NCBI GenBank assembly: GCA_023150805.1
Contig: JAKLKF010000046.1
Coordinates: 1-33,084 of the forward strand
Reading direction: 5' to 3'
DNA from: Myxococcota bacterium
GTDB taxonomy: Bacteria; Myxococcota_A; UBA796; UBA2385
Length of the DNA: 33,084 nt
The translations under genes were made by a program, and so were the position numbers. This document shows, one piece after another, positions 22,424 to 30,540 of the stretch. The stretch's first letter is position 1. Every line of letters starts with the position of its first letter. The notes beneath the pieces were generated by a model, which was not told where the DNA came from, did no database searches, and saw only the letters and a list, made by a program, of their open reading frames with translations.

Positions 22424-24082
22424 CTAACCCCCCGTCGACAGCCCCGCGGTGCAGGCGGCGACGATCCGGGAGGCGCTGCCGGGGGCGGGCTCCAGCAGCA
22501 GGCCCTCCACCGGCACCTGCAGACCACCGTCGCACCACCGAGGTTCCCCCATGGCCTGTGCGGTCACCGAGGCGGCCGAGAGGGCCCCCTCGACCCCTTG
22601 CAGGCAGGTCGCCTGCTCCGGCACCAGCACGTAGACCCATGTCGGCGCGTCCACCAGGGCGCAGTGGAAGCCGTTGCCCTCCCCTCCCCAGGCCCAGCCG
22701 CCCTCGCAGCGCAGCAGGCCGTAGACCTCGACGCCGTCGAGCTGGCCCACGCAGGACAGGCTGGCGTCGAGCAGCCGCTCGGCCACCAGCGGCAGGTAGG
22801 GGTAGCTCTCGTCCATCCCCGCCGGCGGCGCGGCGTCGGGGTCTCCGTAGACGAAGTCGGCCGCCAGGGGGTCGCGGTCGCCGGGCAGGCCCCAGCGGAC
22901 GGGGCCGCCGCCGTCGCTGGAGGCCACGCCCTGCCAGGGGCCGCCCGCGAAGCGGTCGACGAAGGCCGAGACCGCCTCGGTGTCGGCGCGGAAGCGGCCG
23001 CCGGTGACCGCCGAGACGTCGCGCCCCTCGGCGATGTCGGCGGGCACCGTGCCCTCGTAGAGGTGGAAGAGGTGGGTGTGGAAGGCGTAGGCCCAGGGCC
23101 GGTCAGGGGCGCCGGTCAGGGCCGCGGTCCGCCAGGAGAGCAGGGCCGTCAGCACGCGCCGCATGGCGGCGCCGGGCGCGCCGTCCCCGGGCAGGCCCAG
23201 GTGCACGGCCATGTTGCCGACCACCGGCTCGGCGGGGTGCTCCAGCGGGCCGTCGCCGCCGCCCAGGCTGCGGTCGGGCGAGGCGTGGTACAGCTCGAAG
23301 GGCGGGTGGCCCGTCGCCCGCATCATGCACTCGCTGTAGCCCCCGCTGAGCAGCCAGGGCGTCCACTCGACCGGGAAGTCGCGGTCGACCGCGGGGTCCA
23401 GGGCGTCGGGGTCCGACAGCGCCAGGATCTTGTTGCCCATCACCCGCGGCACCGAGCCCGTGAAGCTGCGGATCGGCTCGCCGAAGCGGTCGGAGACCGC
23501 CGCCGCGCCGGTGGCGCCGTAGTGCACGATGGCCTCGACCACGTCGAGCGGCGCCTCGACCAGGGGGTCGCCTGCCCAGGCGTCGCAGGGGTGGGGCTCG
23601 GTGTCCGAGGGCAGCGGGCCGGCCCCCCACAGGCCGGAGGGGTCGGGCGCCACGGTGTGCACGTGGGCGGCGAAGGAGGCGACGCCCGCGTCGAGCGCCG
23701 CCTGCACCGCGGCCTGGCCCTGGGCGATGCCGCCGGCGACCGCCCCCTGGGGATCGGCGTGGCCGTCCTGGGTGTAGCCGGCGACCAGGTTGGCCACGTG
23801 GGCCGGCTCCTCGGCCAGGACCAGGGCCATCTCGGGGCCCCACTGCAGGTCCATGGTGCGGCCGGTCTCGACCCACCGCTCCGACAGCCAGCTCAGGTTG
23901 TCGATGCGCTGTCGCCAGGGCTCGGGCGAGAAGCTGCCGCAGGACTGCAGCTGGTCGTCCTGGCAGGGCTCGTTCCCCCGCCGGACGAGCGGGTCGACGT
24001 GCACGACGAGGTGCAGGTCGATGGGCGACTGGCCCGAGGGCGGGGGCGAGGCGGCGCAGGCCAGGAGCAGGAAGAGGATCAC
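22424..24082 (-). CDS. Large lipoprotein of unknown function, possibly deacetylase-fold
   Basis: A 552-residue lipoprotein: MILFLLLACAAS is a very short signal with lipobox LLAC (Cys9). The mature N-terminal half reads like a beta/alpha-barrel: IDLHLVVHVDPLV, WLSERWVETGRTMDLQWGPE, SFAAHVHTV, and later WAYAFHTHLFHLYEG with paired histidines that could bind metal. This recalls polysaccharide-deacetylase-like barrels, but the classical motifs are not clear. The C-terminal ~150 residues have several cysteines and form a separate, probably beta-rich part. The start is GTG at 24082, only 6 nt after GCTACGTT (24089-24096) and without a Shine-Dalgarno sequence, so it may be leaderless. No specific function is claimed. 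Confidence 0.65.
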   Translation of the reverse strand: MILFLLLACAASPPPSGQSPIDLHLVVHVDPLVRRGNEPCQDDQLQSCGSFSPEPWRQRIDNLSWLSERWVETGRTMDLQWGPEMALVLAEEPAHVANLVAGYTQDGHADPQGAVAGGIAQGQAAVQAALDAGVASFAAHVHTVAPDPSGLWGAGPLPSDTEPHPCDAWAGDPLVEAPLDVVEAIVHYGATGAAAVSDRFGEPIRSFTGSVPRVMGNKILALSDPDALDPAVDRDFPVEWTPWLLSGGYSECMMRATGHPPFELYHASPDRSLGGGDGPLEHPAEPVVGNMAVHLGLPGDGAPGAAMRRVLTALLSWRTAALTGAPDRPWAYAFHTHLFHLYEGTVPADIAEGRDVSAVTGGRFRADTEAVSAFVDRFAGGPWQGVASSDGGGPVRWGLPGDRDPLAADFVYGDPDAAPPAGMDESYPYLPLVAERLLDASLSCVGQLDGVEVYGLLRCEGGWAWGGEGNGFHCALVDAPTWVYVLVPEQATCLQGVEGALSAASVTAQAMGEPRWCDGGLQVPVEGLLLEPAPGSASRIVAACTAGLSTGG

Positions 24083-24104
24083 GGGCCCAACGTAGCCGGG
24101 CGGC

Positions 24105-24617
24105 TCAGGGGCTGTAGGTCGACTCGTAGGTCTCCTCCCAGCTCCCGAAGCCGAAGGCCGACCAGTGCAGCTCGGCCGCCCGGCTGCAGTCGCGGCTGGA
24201 GAGCAGCTCGGTGACCTGCACCTCCCACAGCGTCTGGGCCTCGTCCAGGGGCTCCAGGGTCCAGGCCTCGTAGTCGGCGGCGCCGGGGTCCACCTCGACG
24301 GTCACGTAGCTGGCCTGGATCGACAGCTCGGCCTGGTAGGTCCAGGTGTACTCCATGGCGTCGCCCTCGCAGCCGACCGAGACCGACAGGAAGGTGTCGT
24401 CGCCCGTGCCGGTGCCGCCGCCGTCGCCGCCGGTGCCACCCCCGTCGCCGCCGGTGCCGCCGCCGTCGCCGCCGGTGCTGCCCCCGTCGCCGCCGCCGTC
24501 TCCCCCGACCGCGCCCCCGCCGCCGCCGAAGACCTCCTCGTCGCCACCGCCGCCGCAGTCCCCCTCGGCGGCCAGCAGCAGGGGGGCGAAGATCAGCACG
24601 GCGAGGTTGCGACGCAT
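24105..24617 (-). CDS. Exported Gly-rich-linker protein
   Basis: A 170-residue protein with a signal peptide (RRNLAVLIFAPLLLAAEG) followed closely by DCGGGGDEE, so Cys21 may be a lipidation site although the lipobox is poor. Residues 25-72 are Gly/Asp/Thr repeats, built partly from four 21-bp DNA units. The C-terminal domain (about 75-170) is acidic and beta-rich, with two cysteines (SVGCEGDAMEY and SSRDCSRAAEL). The ATG at 24617 follows CGGAGGAACCC and lies 30 bp after the large radical SAM gene on the same strand, so it may be the last gene of that transcript. Only the linker style is shared with the 11924-12994 lipoprotein. Confidence 0.65.
   Translation of the reverse strand: MRRNLAVLIFAPLLLAAEGDCGGGGDEEVFGGGGGAVGGDGGGDGGSTGGDGGGTGGDGGGTGGDGGGTGTGDDTFLSVSVGCEGDAMEYTWTYQAELSIQASYVTVEVDPGAADYEAWTLEPLDEAQTLWEVQVTELLSSRDCSRAAELHWSAFGFGSWEETYESTYSP
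24411..24494. repeat. Four 21-bp coding tandem repeats (TGGDGGG linker)
   Basis: Units at 24411, 24432, 24453 and 24474 are each 21 bp and differ at a few third positions. They encode a seven-residue Gly/Asp/Thr unit in the linker of the exported protein at 24105-24617. Units of this kind expand and contract by slippage, so linker length may vary between strains. Confidence 0.85.
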
Positions 24618-24647
24618 GGGTTCCTCCGAGACGGCGAGGATGCCACG

Positions 24648-27308
24648 TCAGGCGGTGGGTTGGGCCACCTCGGCCTCGCCATCGCCCTGCAGCGGCGCCA
24701 GCGACGGGTCCTTGAACCGGGTGCGCAGGCGGAGCACGCGGGCGCTGGCCGGGTCGATCTCCAGCAGCTCCAGGATCTCCAGCGGCTTGGCCCCGCGGCC
24801 GGCCTCGACCGTGTCCAGCTCCATCGCCAGCTCGCAGAGGCCGTCGCGCGCGCCCACGACCGAGAGCTGGCGCAGGTTCTCGCGCAGATCGACCACCTTG
24901 GTCGGCGGCCCGCGGCGGCGGCCGCGCTTGTCGCGCTTCTGCTTGGCCCGCCGCTCCACCGACAGGCTCTCGGCGCCCATCAGCTCCTCGACGCGCGCCC
25001 GCAGCTCGTCCTCGTCCCCGGGCACGAAGACCCGGTAGTCGGCGCCGGCGACCTGGCTCATCAGCGAGGGCGCCGACAGCGGCACCTCGCGCACGGCCAG
25101 GACCTTGAAGCCCTGGGGCACCGTCGCCCGCAGCCGCTCGAAGAGCACGGCGGGGTCGACGCGCTCGGTCAGCAGCACGTCGAGGTAGTCGCCCAGCGTC
25201 TCCTCCATCACGGGGCGGGCGCCGGAGAAGGCCATCTTGGGGTGGGGGTGGAAGCCCTCGCTGTAGCCCAGGGGGGCACGGGCGCGGCGCAGGGCGCGCA
25301 GCCAGGCGCTCATGCCCTCCAGGTGGGCCAGGAAGCGGGCCGAGCCCACGGTGCCGATGCGGAAGATCAGCCGCTGGACCACCGGCGGCTCGGGCGGGCG
25401 GACCGGGGGCTCGCCCGGGCGCAGCTCGCCCAGCTCGGCCGGCCGCGGCGGGCGGACCCAGCCCTTCTCGGCCTTGCGGCCCTCGATGGCGCCCCGCAGC
25501 ATGCTGGCGCACAGGGGCCGCTCCACGTCGATCACGCCGCACTTGTGGCACTTGCTGTGCCGGCAGTCCGGCGCGTGCTGCAGCGTGAGCGCCCGCTGCC
25601 AGTCCTCCTGGAACCACTGCTTGGGGATCAGGATGTCGATGTGGTCCCAGGGCAGCCGCTCGTCCAGCTCGCGCTCCCGCAGCTCGAAGGCCGGGTCGAC
25701 GCCGCTGTCGGCGATGGCCTGGCGCCACAGGCCGGCGTCGCGGTGCTCGTCCCAGGCGTCGAAGCGGCAGCCCAGGCGGAAGGCGGCCTCGATCAGGTCG
25801 GCGCCGCGGCGGTCGGCGCGGCTGACCAGGCCCTCCAGGAAGGTCTCGAAGGCCTGGTGGCGGCCGAACTTGATCTTCGGGTTGCCGCGGAAGCGCTGGA
25901 AGAGCAGCTCCTGGCGGGCCTCGGTCTCCTCGGCGCCGATCTGCCGCGCCCACTGGAAGGGCGTGAAGGGCTTGGGCACGAAGGTGGACACGCCGGTATG
26001 CACCTTGGCCTTGCCGTTGTGGCGCAGGCCCTCCTGCAGGGCGCGGATCGCGAGATCGGCGATGGCCTCGACGTCGTCCTCCCGCTCGGTCGGCAGGCCG
26101 ATCATGAAGTACATCTTCACGTGGTCCCAGCCGCGCCGGTAGGCCTCGGTCGCCATCTGCAGCAGCTCGTCGTCGGGGATCCACTTGTTGATGACGGCGC
26201 GCAGGCGGGGGCTGGCGGCCTCGGGCGCCACGGTCAGCCCGGTGCGGCGGATGTCGGCGACCATGTCGGCCAGCTCGACCGAGAAGCTGTCCAGGCGCAG
26301 GCTGGGCAGGCTGACCGCGACCTTCTGGGGCGCGGCGCGCTCCACCGTCTGCTGGACCAGGCTGCGCACGTGCGAGTAGTCGCAGGTGCTCAGGCTGACC
26401 AGGCTGACCTCCTCGTAGCCGGTGGTCTCCAGCGTGCGCTGCAGCAGGCTGTCGACGTTCTGCAGGCTGCGCTCGCGCACCGGCCGCGTCGTCATGCCGG
26501 CCTGGCAGAAGCGGCAGCCCTGGGTGCAGCCGCGCAGCACCTCCAGGCTGATCCGGTCGTGCACCTGCCGGGTGAAGGGCACGATGTAGTCGACCGGGAA
26601 GGTCGCGCCGTCCAGGTCCCGGGCGATGCGCTTGCGGATCCTCGGGCCGTCCACCGGCGGCAGGATCCGCCCGTCGGGCAGGGTCTCCATCGGGTACAGC
26701 GCCGGGACGTAGACGCCCTCGAGCTTCGCCAGTGCCTGCAGGCGCGCGTCGCGGCCGCGGACCGACCGGAAGACCTGGGCGATCTCGACGACGACGTCCT
26801 CGCCGTCGCCGAAGACGAAGAAGTCGACGAAGGGGGCCAACGGCTCGGGGTTGAAGACCGCCGGGCCGCCGGCGAAGACCAGCGGGTCCCCCTCGCGGCG
26901 GTGGGCGGTGCGCAGCGGCATGCCGGCCAGGTCGATGATGTTGAGGATGTTGGTGAAGGTCAGCTCGCTCTGCAGCGTGACGCCAATGCCGTCCAGCTGG
27001 TCGAGGCTGTCCTTGCTCTCGATGGCGAACAGCGGCAGCCCCTGCTCGCGCAGCAGGGCTTCGAGGTCCAGGCCGGGGGCGTAGACGCGCTCGGCCCAGC
27101 ACCAGGGGAGCTGGTTGAGGACCGCGTACAGGATGTGCAGGCCGAGGTTCCCCAGCCCCAGGTCGTAGAGGTCGGGGAAGGCCAGCGCGATGCGCACGTC
27201 GACCGCGGAGGGGTCCTTGTGCACGGCGTTGCGCTCGGTGCCGAGGTAGCGCGAGGGCTTCTCGACCCGGGCGAGCAGGTGGGCGTCCAGGATGGCGGCG
27301 AGGTTCAT
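24648..27308 (-). CDS. B12-binding/radical SAM protein fused to DUF2344 (TIGR03960-type)
   Basis: An 886-residue cytoplasmic fusion. Residues 35-200 contain a degenerate cobalamin-binding-like region (VRIALAFPDLYDLGLGNLGL, VFAGGPAVFNPEPLAPF, FFVFGDGED). The radical SAM domain has the canonical CX3CX2C at C261, C265 and C268 (RGCTQGCRFCQAG), with VAVSLPSLRLDSFS, LTVAPEAAS and YFMIGLPTE downstream. A second cysteine cluster, DCRHSKCHKCG, lies around residue 600. The C-terminal third (about 650-860) is the DUF2344 module (LIFRIGTVGSARFLAHLEGM to LGYSEGFHPHPKMAF). The fusion is widespread in bacteria, often near ribonuclease G or ribosome genes; its reaction is not established. The start ATG at 27308 lies 10 bp after the regulator gene, so the two form an operon. 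Confidence 0.9.
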   Translation of the reverse strand: MNLAAILDAHLLARVEKPSRYLGTERNAVHKDPSAVDVRIALAFPDLYDLGLGNLGLHILYAVLNQLPWCWAERVYAPGLDLEALLREQGLPLFAIESKDSLDQLDGIGVTLQSELTFTNILNIIDLAGMPLRTAHRREGDPLVFAGGPAVFNPEPLAPFVDFFVFGDGEDVVVEIAQVFRSVRGRDARLQALAKLEGVYVPALYPMETLPDGRILPPVDGPRIRKRIARDLDGATFPVDYIVPFTRQVHDRISLEVLRGCTQGCRFCQAGMTTRPVRERSLQNVDSLLQRTLETTGYEEVSLVSLSTCDYSHVRSLVQQTVERAAPQKVAVSLPSLRLDSFSVELADMVADIRRTGLTVAPEAASPRLRAVINKWIPDDELLQMATEAYRRGWDHVKMYFMIGLPTEREDDVEAIADLAIRALQEGLRHNGKAKVHTGVSTFVPKPFTPFQWARQIGAEETEARQELLFQRFRGNPKIKFGRHQAFETFLEGLVSRADRRGADLIEAAFRLGCRFDAWDEHRDAGLWRQAIADSGVDPAFELRERELDERLPWDHIDILIPKQWFQEDWQRALTLQHAPDCRHSKCHKCGVIDVERPLCASMLRGAIEGRKAEKGWVRPPRPAELGELRPGEPPVRPPEPPVVQRLIFRIGTVGSARFLAHLEGMSAWLRALRRARAPLGYSEGFHPHPKMAFSGARPVMEETLGDYLDVLLTERVDPAVLFERLRATVPQGFKVLAVREVPLSAPSLMSQVAGADYRVFVPGDEDELRARVEELMGAESLSVERRAKQKRDKRGRRRGPPTKVVDLRENLRQLSVVGARDGLCELAMELDTVEAGRGAKPLEILELLEIDPASARVLRLRTRFKDPSLAPLQGDGEAEVAQPTA

Positions 27309-27318
27309 GCCGGCGCGA

Positions 27319-28044
27319 CTACCCCGGCGGCGCCGACTGCCCAACCCGGGAGATCGCCGCGCGGGCCAGGCGCTCGAGATCGGTCAGCGCCCCGGCGGCG
27401 TCGCTCCGCCGCGCCCCGGCCCACAGCTCGAGCCGCAGGCCCGGAGCCTGCCCGACCTCCAGCAGCAGCTCCTGGGCACGGTCGTCCCCGACGCGCACCT
27501 GCTCCGGCCCCCGCGCCAGGCCCCACGCACAGCCGCAGCCCAGCAGGTGCTCCGCCTCGTCGCGGAGCAGCGCCAGCAGCTCGTCGTCGGCGAGGGTCGG
27601 CCCCACGCCCAGCAGCGCCTGGTACAGCGGCACCCGCCGCACCGCCCGCTCCCGCTCCTGCGCCCGGCGCTGGTCGCGCAGCGCCTTGTGCAGCGCCTCG
27701 TGCAGCTCGCGCAGGCGGACCGGCTTGAGCAGGTAGTCCGACGCGCCGAGCTTGAGCGCCTGGGTCGCCGTCTCGATGGTCCCGTAGCCGGTCATCACCA
27801 CCGTCGCGACGGGCACGGGCCGCTCGACGATGAGCTCGAGCAGCGACATGCCCCCTCGCACCGGCAGGCGCAGGTCGGTGAGCACCACGTCGATCGGCTG
27901 GGACTCGAGCACGGCGAGGGCGCGCTCGCCGTCGCCGGCGGTGGTCACCGCCATGCCGCGCGCCGCGAGGTACTCGGCCACCAGCTCGACGATGGACTCC
28001 TCGTCGTCGACGACCAGCACGCGGATGGGGGCAGCTCCGTCCAT
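27319..28044 (-). CDS. Response regulator: receiver plus GAF-like domain
   Basis: A 241-residue protein. Residues 1-125 are a complete receiver: acidic pocket D13/D14 (VVDDEES), phosphoacceptor D57 (VVLTDLRLP), T85 (VVMTGYGT) and K107 (LLKPV). After a charged helix (130-140) the C-terminal ~100 residues look like a degenerate GAF-type sensor fold, with ELLALLRDEAEHLLGCGCAW and LRLELWAGARR. No DNA-binding domain is present, so output is probably by protein interaction. GTGATAGCGC lies within 16 nt upstream of the ATG at 28044. It is the first gene before the radical SAM-DUF2344 fusion. Confidence 0.85.
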   Translation of the reverse strand: MDGAAPIRVLVVDDEESIVELVAEYLAARGMAVTTAGDGERALAVLESQPIDVVLTDLRLPVRGGMSLLELIVERPVPVATVVMTGYGTIETATQALKLGASDYLLKPVRLRELHEALHKALRDQRRAQERERAVRRVPLYQALLGVGPTLADDELLALLRDEAEHLLGCGCAWGLARGPEQVRVGDDRAQELLLEVGQAPGLRLELWAGARRSDAAGALTDLERLARAAISRVGQSAPPG

Positions 28045-28152
28045 CGCAGAGCGCTATCACGCGGGCGGCGCCGAGCGAGCCGGTGCTACGATGCGGCCGC
28101 GGCGGCGCCTGCAGCTCCACGGCGGCCCGTCCCCTCCGGGAGCAGCGCAGAC
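28045..28152. promoter_or_regulatory. Divergent promoter region with extended -10 (TGCTACGAT)
   Basis: This 108-bp gap separates the response regulator (minus) and the MXAN_5187-like gene (plus). TGCTACGAT at 28084-28092 is an extended -10 for the plus strand, 60 nt before the ATG at 28153. No good -35 is visible, as expected for extended -10 promoters. Confidence 0.45.
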
Positions 28153-28755
28153 ATGGCGAGACGCATCCGCATCGACCGCGGCTTCGAGTCCCGCCTCGAG
28201 GAGTTCGAGCAGGCGATCTTCCAGCTCAAGATCGAGTACGACAGGTACTTCAACGGCTTCGAGCGCATCGAGCCCCAGGCCGACCGCGATCGCGCCCGGC
28301 GCACCCTGCTCGAGCTGGAGCTGGACTGCCCCAACAACACGGCCCAGGCGCACAAGCTGCGGTCGCTGAAGGCCCGCTTCTCCGCCTACGAGCTGTACTG
28401 GCAGCGCAACCTCGTGCAGATCGAGCGGGGCACGCACCCCAAGTTCAAGTTCCGCGCGGGCCTGAAGGAGCGCGAGCGGCTGGCCCACGAGGACGCCGCG
28501 CGCAAGGAGGCCGCCGCGCGGGAGCAGCAGGACCGGGCCCGGCGCGAGGACAAGGCGTGGAAGACCATCTTCGACAGCTACCTGGAGGCGCGCCGGTCCT
28601 GCGGGCAGTCCACCGAGGTCCCCTTCGAGGCCGTCCGCGACACGCTGAAGAAGCAGGTGGCGGCGATCAAGGAGAAGACCGGCTGCAAGTCGGTCAAGTT
28701 CCGCGTCGCCGTCGAGGACGGCAAGGCCAAGGTCAAGGCGATCCCGGTCACCTGA
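28153..28755 (+). CDS. Coiled-coil protein with MXAN_5187-like C-terminal domain
   Basis: A 200-residue cytoplasmic protein. Residues 10-130 are strongly helical and charged (LEEFEQAIFQLKIEYDRYF; KERERLAHEDAARKEAAARE), consistent with coiled coil. The last ~65 residues form a compact module: KTIFDSYLEARRSCGQST, VRDTLKKQVAAIKEKTG, and a closing beta pair VKFRVAVEDGKAKVKAIPV. This matches my memory of the C-terminal domain of myxobacterial MXAN_5187-type proteins; function unknown. The ATG at 28153 follows GGGAGCAGCGCAGAC. The gene runs in the same direction as the DTW-domain gene, 29 bp upstream of it. Confidence 0.72.
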   Translation: MARRIRIDRGFESRLEEFEQAIFQLKIEYDRYFNGFERIEPQADRDRARRTLLELELDCPNNTAQAHKLRSLKARFSAYELYWQRNLVQIERGTHPKFKFRAGLKERERLAHEDAARKEAAAREQQDRARREDKAWKTIFDSYLEARRSCGQSTEVPFEAVRDTLKKQVAAIKEKTGCKSVKFRVAVEDGKAKVKAIPVT

Positions 28756-28784
28756 GCGCCCGCCGCCCCCCGGCAAGAGGTCCG

Positions 28785-29375
28785 ATGCCCGACCCCGCAC
28801 CACCCGGGCGCTGCCCGGCCTGCCTGCTGCCCGCCGCGGCCTGCCTGTGCGCCTGGGTGCCTCGGGTCGAGACCGCCACCCGCTTCGAGGTGATCCGGCA
28901 CGTGCGCGAGGCCGGAAAGGCCAGCAACAGCGCGCGGGTGGCCCGGCTGGCGATGCCCGCGCTGCGCCTGCACGACTACGGGGCGCCGGGCCCCCGCTTC
29001 GACCCGACCCCCCTGCTGGGGCCCGGCACGGCCCTGCTCTTCCCCCCCGAGGACGACGGCAGCAGCCTGCGGGCGGACCCGGCGGCGGTGCGCCGCGTGC
29101 TGGTGCTGGACGGGAGCTGGTCGCAGGCTCGGCGCATGGCCCACCGGATCCCCGGCCTGTTCCACCTGCCCCGGCTGGTCCTGCCGCCCCCTGACGCCGA
29201 TCGCGCCCGCCTGCGCCGCCCCCCGACGGCCCAGGGCATGGCCACGCTCGAGGCCGTCGCCGCCGCGGTCGCGCTGCTGGAGGGCCCCCAGGTGGCGGCG
29301 CCGCTGGTCGCCCTGTTCGACCTGCTGGTCGCGCGGGGCCTGGCGCTCCGCGGCCGACCCCTCCCCTCCCCCTGA
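28785..29375 (+). CDS. DTW-domain tRNA-uridine aminocarboxypropyltransferase
   Basis: A 196-residue protein of the DTW family, which transfers the 3-amino-3-carboxypropyl group of S-adenosylmethionine to a tRNA uridine (acp3U). A zinc-binding quartet opens the protein (C10, C13, C20, C22 in CPACLLPAAACLC). The name motif appears as D109-G-S-W112 in LVLDGSWSQARRM, with Ser in place of Thr, and the C-terminal LRRPPTAQGMATLEAVAAAV is typical. The central region RFEVIRHVREAGKASNSARV is the cofactor-binding opening of the family. The ATG at 28785 follows AAGAGGTCCG. It lies between the MXAN_5187-like gene and the aminotransferase, all within short distances. Confidence 0.88.
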   Translation: MPDPAPPGRCPACLLPAAACLCAWVPRVETATRFEVIRHVREAGKASNSARVARLAMPALRLHDYGAPGPRFDPTPLLGPGTALLFPPEDDGSSLRADPAAVRRVLVLDGSWSQARRMAHRIPGLFHLPRLVLPPPDADRARLRRPPTAQGMATLEAVAAAVALLEGPQVAAPLVALFDLLVARGLALRGRPLPSP

Positions 29376-29390
29376 CCCGCCGAGGCCGCG

Positions 29391-30512
29391 ATGGATCGCG
29401 CGCACGACCACCTGCTGGACCCCTCCTGGACCTTCCTCAACCACGGCTCCTTCGGGTCCACGCCCCGCGCCCTGCTGGCGCTGCAGTCGCGGTGGCGCGA
29501 GGAGATGGAGGCGCAGCCCGTGGCCTTCCTGGCGCGCCGGCTGCCCGGCCTGCTGCAGGCCGAGCGCGCGGCGATCGCGCCCTTCCTGGGCGCGGACCCC
29601 GCCGGCCTTGCCTTCGTCCGCAACGCGACGACCGGGGTGGCGGCGGTGCTGCACAGCCTGCACCTGCGCCCCGGCGACGAGCTGCTCACCACCGACCACC
29701 GCTACCAGGCCGTGGCGAACGCCCTGGCCGACGTGGCCGCCGCCCGCGGCGCGCGCGTCGTGGAGGCCGCGGTGCCCTTCCCGATCCAGGACCCCGGGCA
29801 GGTGCTCCAGGCGGTGTCCGAGGCGATCGGACCGCGCACCCGGCTGGTCGTCGTCGACTGGATCACCTCGCCGACCGCCCTGGTCCTGCCGGTGGCGGCG
29901 ATCTGCCGGCTCTGCCGCGACCGGGGCGTGCCGATCCTGGTGGACGGCGCCCACAGCCCCGGCCACGTCTCGGTCGACCTCGCGGCGCTCGGCGCCGACT
30001 TCTACACCGGGAACCTACACAAGTGGCTGTGCGCCCCCAAGGGCACGGCGGTGCTGTGGGCCGCCGAGGGGTGGCGCGACCGCCTGCACCACCCGGTCCC
30101 CAGCCACGGCTGGAGGCAGGGCATGCAGGCCGAGCTCGACTGGACCGGCACCGACGACCCGACGGGCTGGCTGTGCAGCGCGGCGGCCGTGCAGCACCAC
30201 CGCGACCTGGGCGGCGCCACCTTCCGCGCCGCCAACCACGCCCTGGCCCTGGCCGGGCGCGACCGCCTGTCCGGCCGCCTGGACCTTCAGCCGCCGGCGC
30301 CCGACGAGATGCTGGGCTGCATGGCCGCCCTGCCCCTGCCGGCCTCGCCCGCGGACCTGCCGCGGCTGGTCGAGGCCCTGCACCACCAGCGCATCGAGGT
30401 GCCGCTGCTGGCCTGGGGAGGCCGGGCCTGGGTCCGCATCTCGGCCTTCGGCACCTACAACCAGCTCGAGCAGTACGATCGCCTGGGCGAGGCGCTGGCG
30501 CACGCGCTCTGA
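29391..30512 (+). CDS. Class V PLP-dependent aminotransferase (isopenicillin-N-epimerase-like)
   Basis: A 373-residue PLP enzyme. It begins with FLNHGSFGSTPRALL, the opening of the isopenicillin N epimerase-like group. PLP contacts are NATTGVAAVL (78-87), D185 in LVDGAHSPGH, and the Schiff-base K211 in TGNLHKWLCAPKG. The C-terminal small domain ends with WVRISAFGTYNQLEQYDRL. Members act as epimerases, desulfurases or lyases on amino-acid derivatives, and the substrate cannot be told. The ATG at 29391 is 15 bp after the DTW gene. A weak imperfect hairpin (30513-30539) lies between this gene and the convergent receiver gene. Confidence 0.88.
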   Translation: MDRAHDHLLDPSWTFLNHGSFGSTPRALLALQSRWREEMEAQPVAFLARRLPGLLQAERAAIAPFLGADPAGLAFVRNATTGVAAVLHSLHLRPGDELLTTDHRYQAVANALADVAAARGARVVEAAVPFPIQDPGQVLQAVSEAIGPRTRLVVVDWITSPTALVLPVAAICRLCRDRGVPILVDGAHSPGHVSVDLAALGADFYTGNLHKWLCAPKGTAVLWAAEGWRDRLHHPVPSHGWRQGMQAELDWTGTDDPTGWLCSAAAVQHHRDLGGATFRAANHALALAGRDRLSGRLDLQPPAPDEMLGCMAALPLPASPADLPRLVEALHHQRIEVPLLAWGGRAWVRISAFGTYNQLEQYDRLGEALAHAL

Positions 30513-30540
30513 CCCGGTGGCCATGGCGCCGCGGCCGGGC

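Noticed and set aside
20678..24214. A plus-strand frame of about 1,180 codons opposite the PEGA, acyl-CoA dehydrogenase and lipoprotein genes
   Set aside because: The opposite strand holds a clear acyl-CoA dehydrogenase and exported proteins. This frame is low-complexity His/Gln/Gly/Ala-rich antisense sequence.
24411..24494. Regulatory repeat array
   Set aside because: The 21-bp units are in frame inside a coding linker and are explained by the protein repeat.
24079..27102. A minus-strand frame of about 1,000 codons inside the radical SAM-DUF2344 gene
   Set aside because: It is a shifted frame of the real gene, which has all the expected motifs in the other frame.
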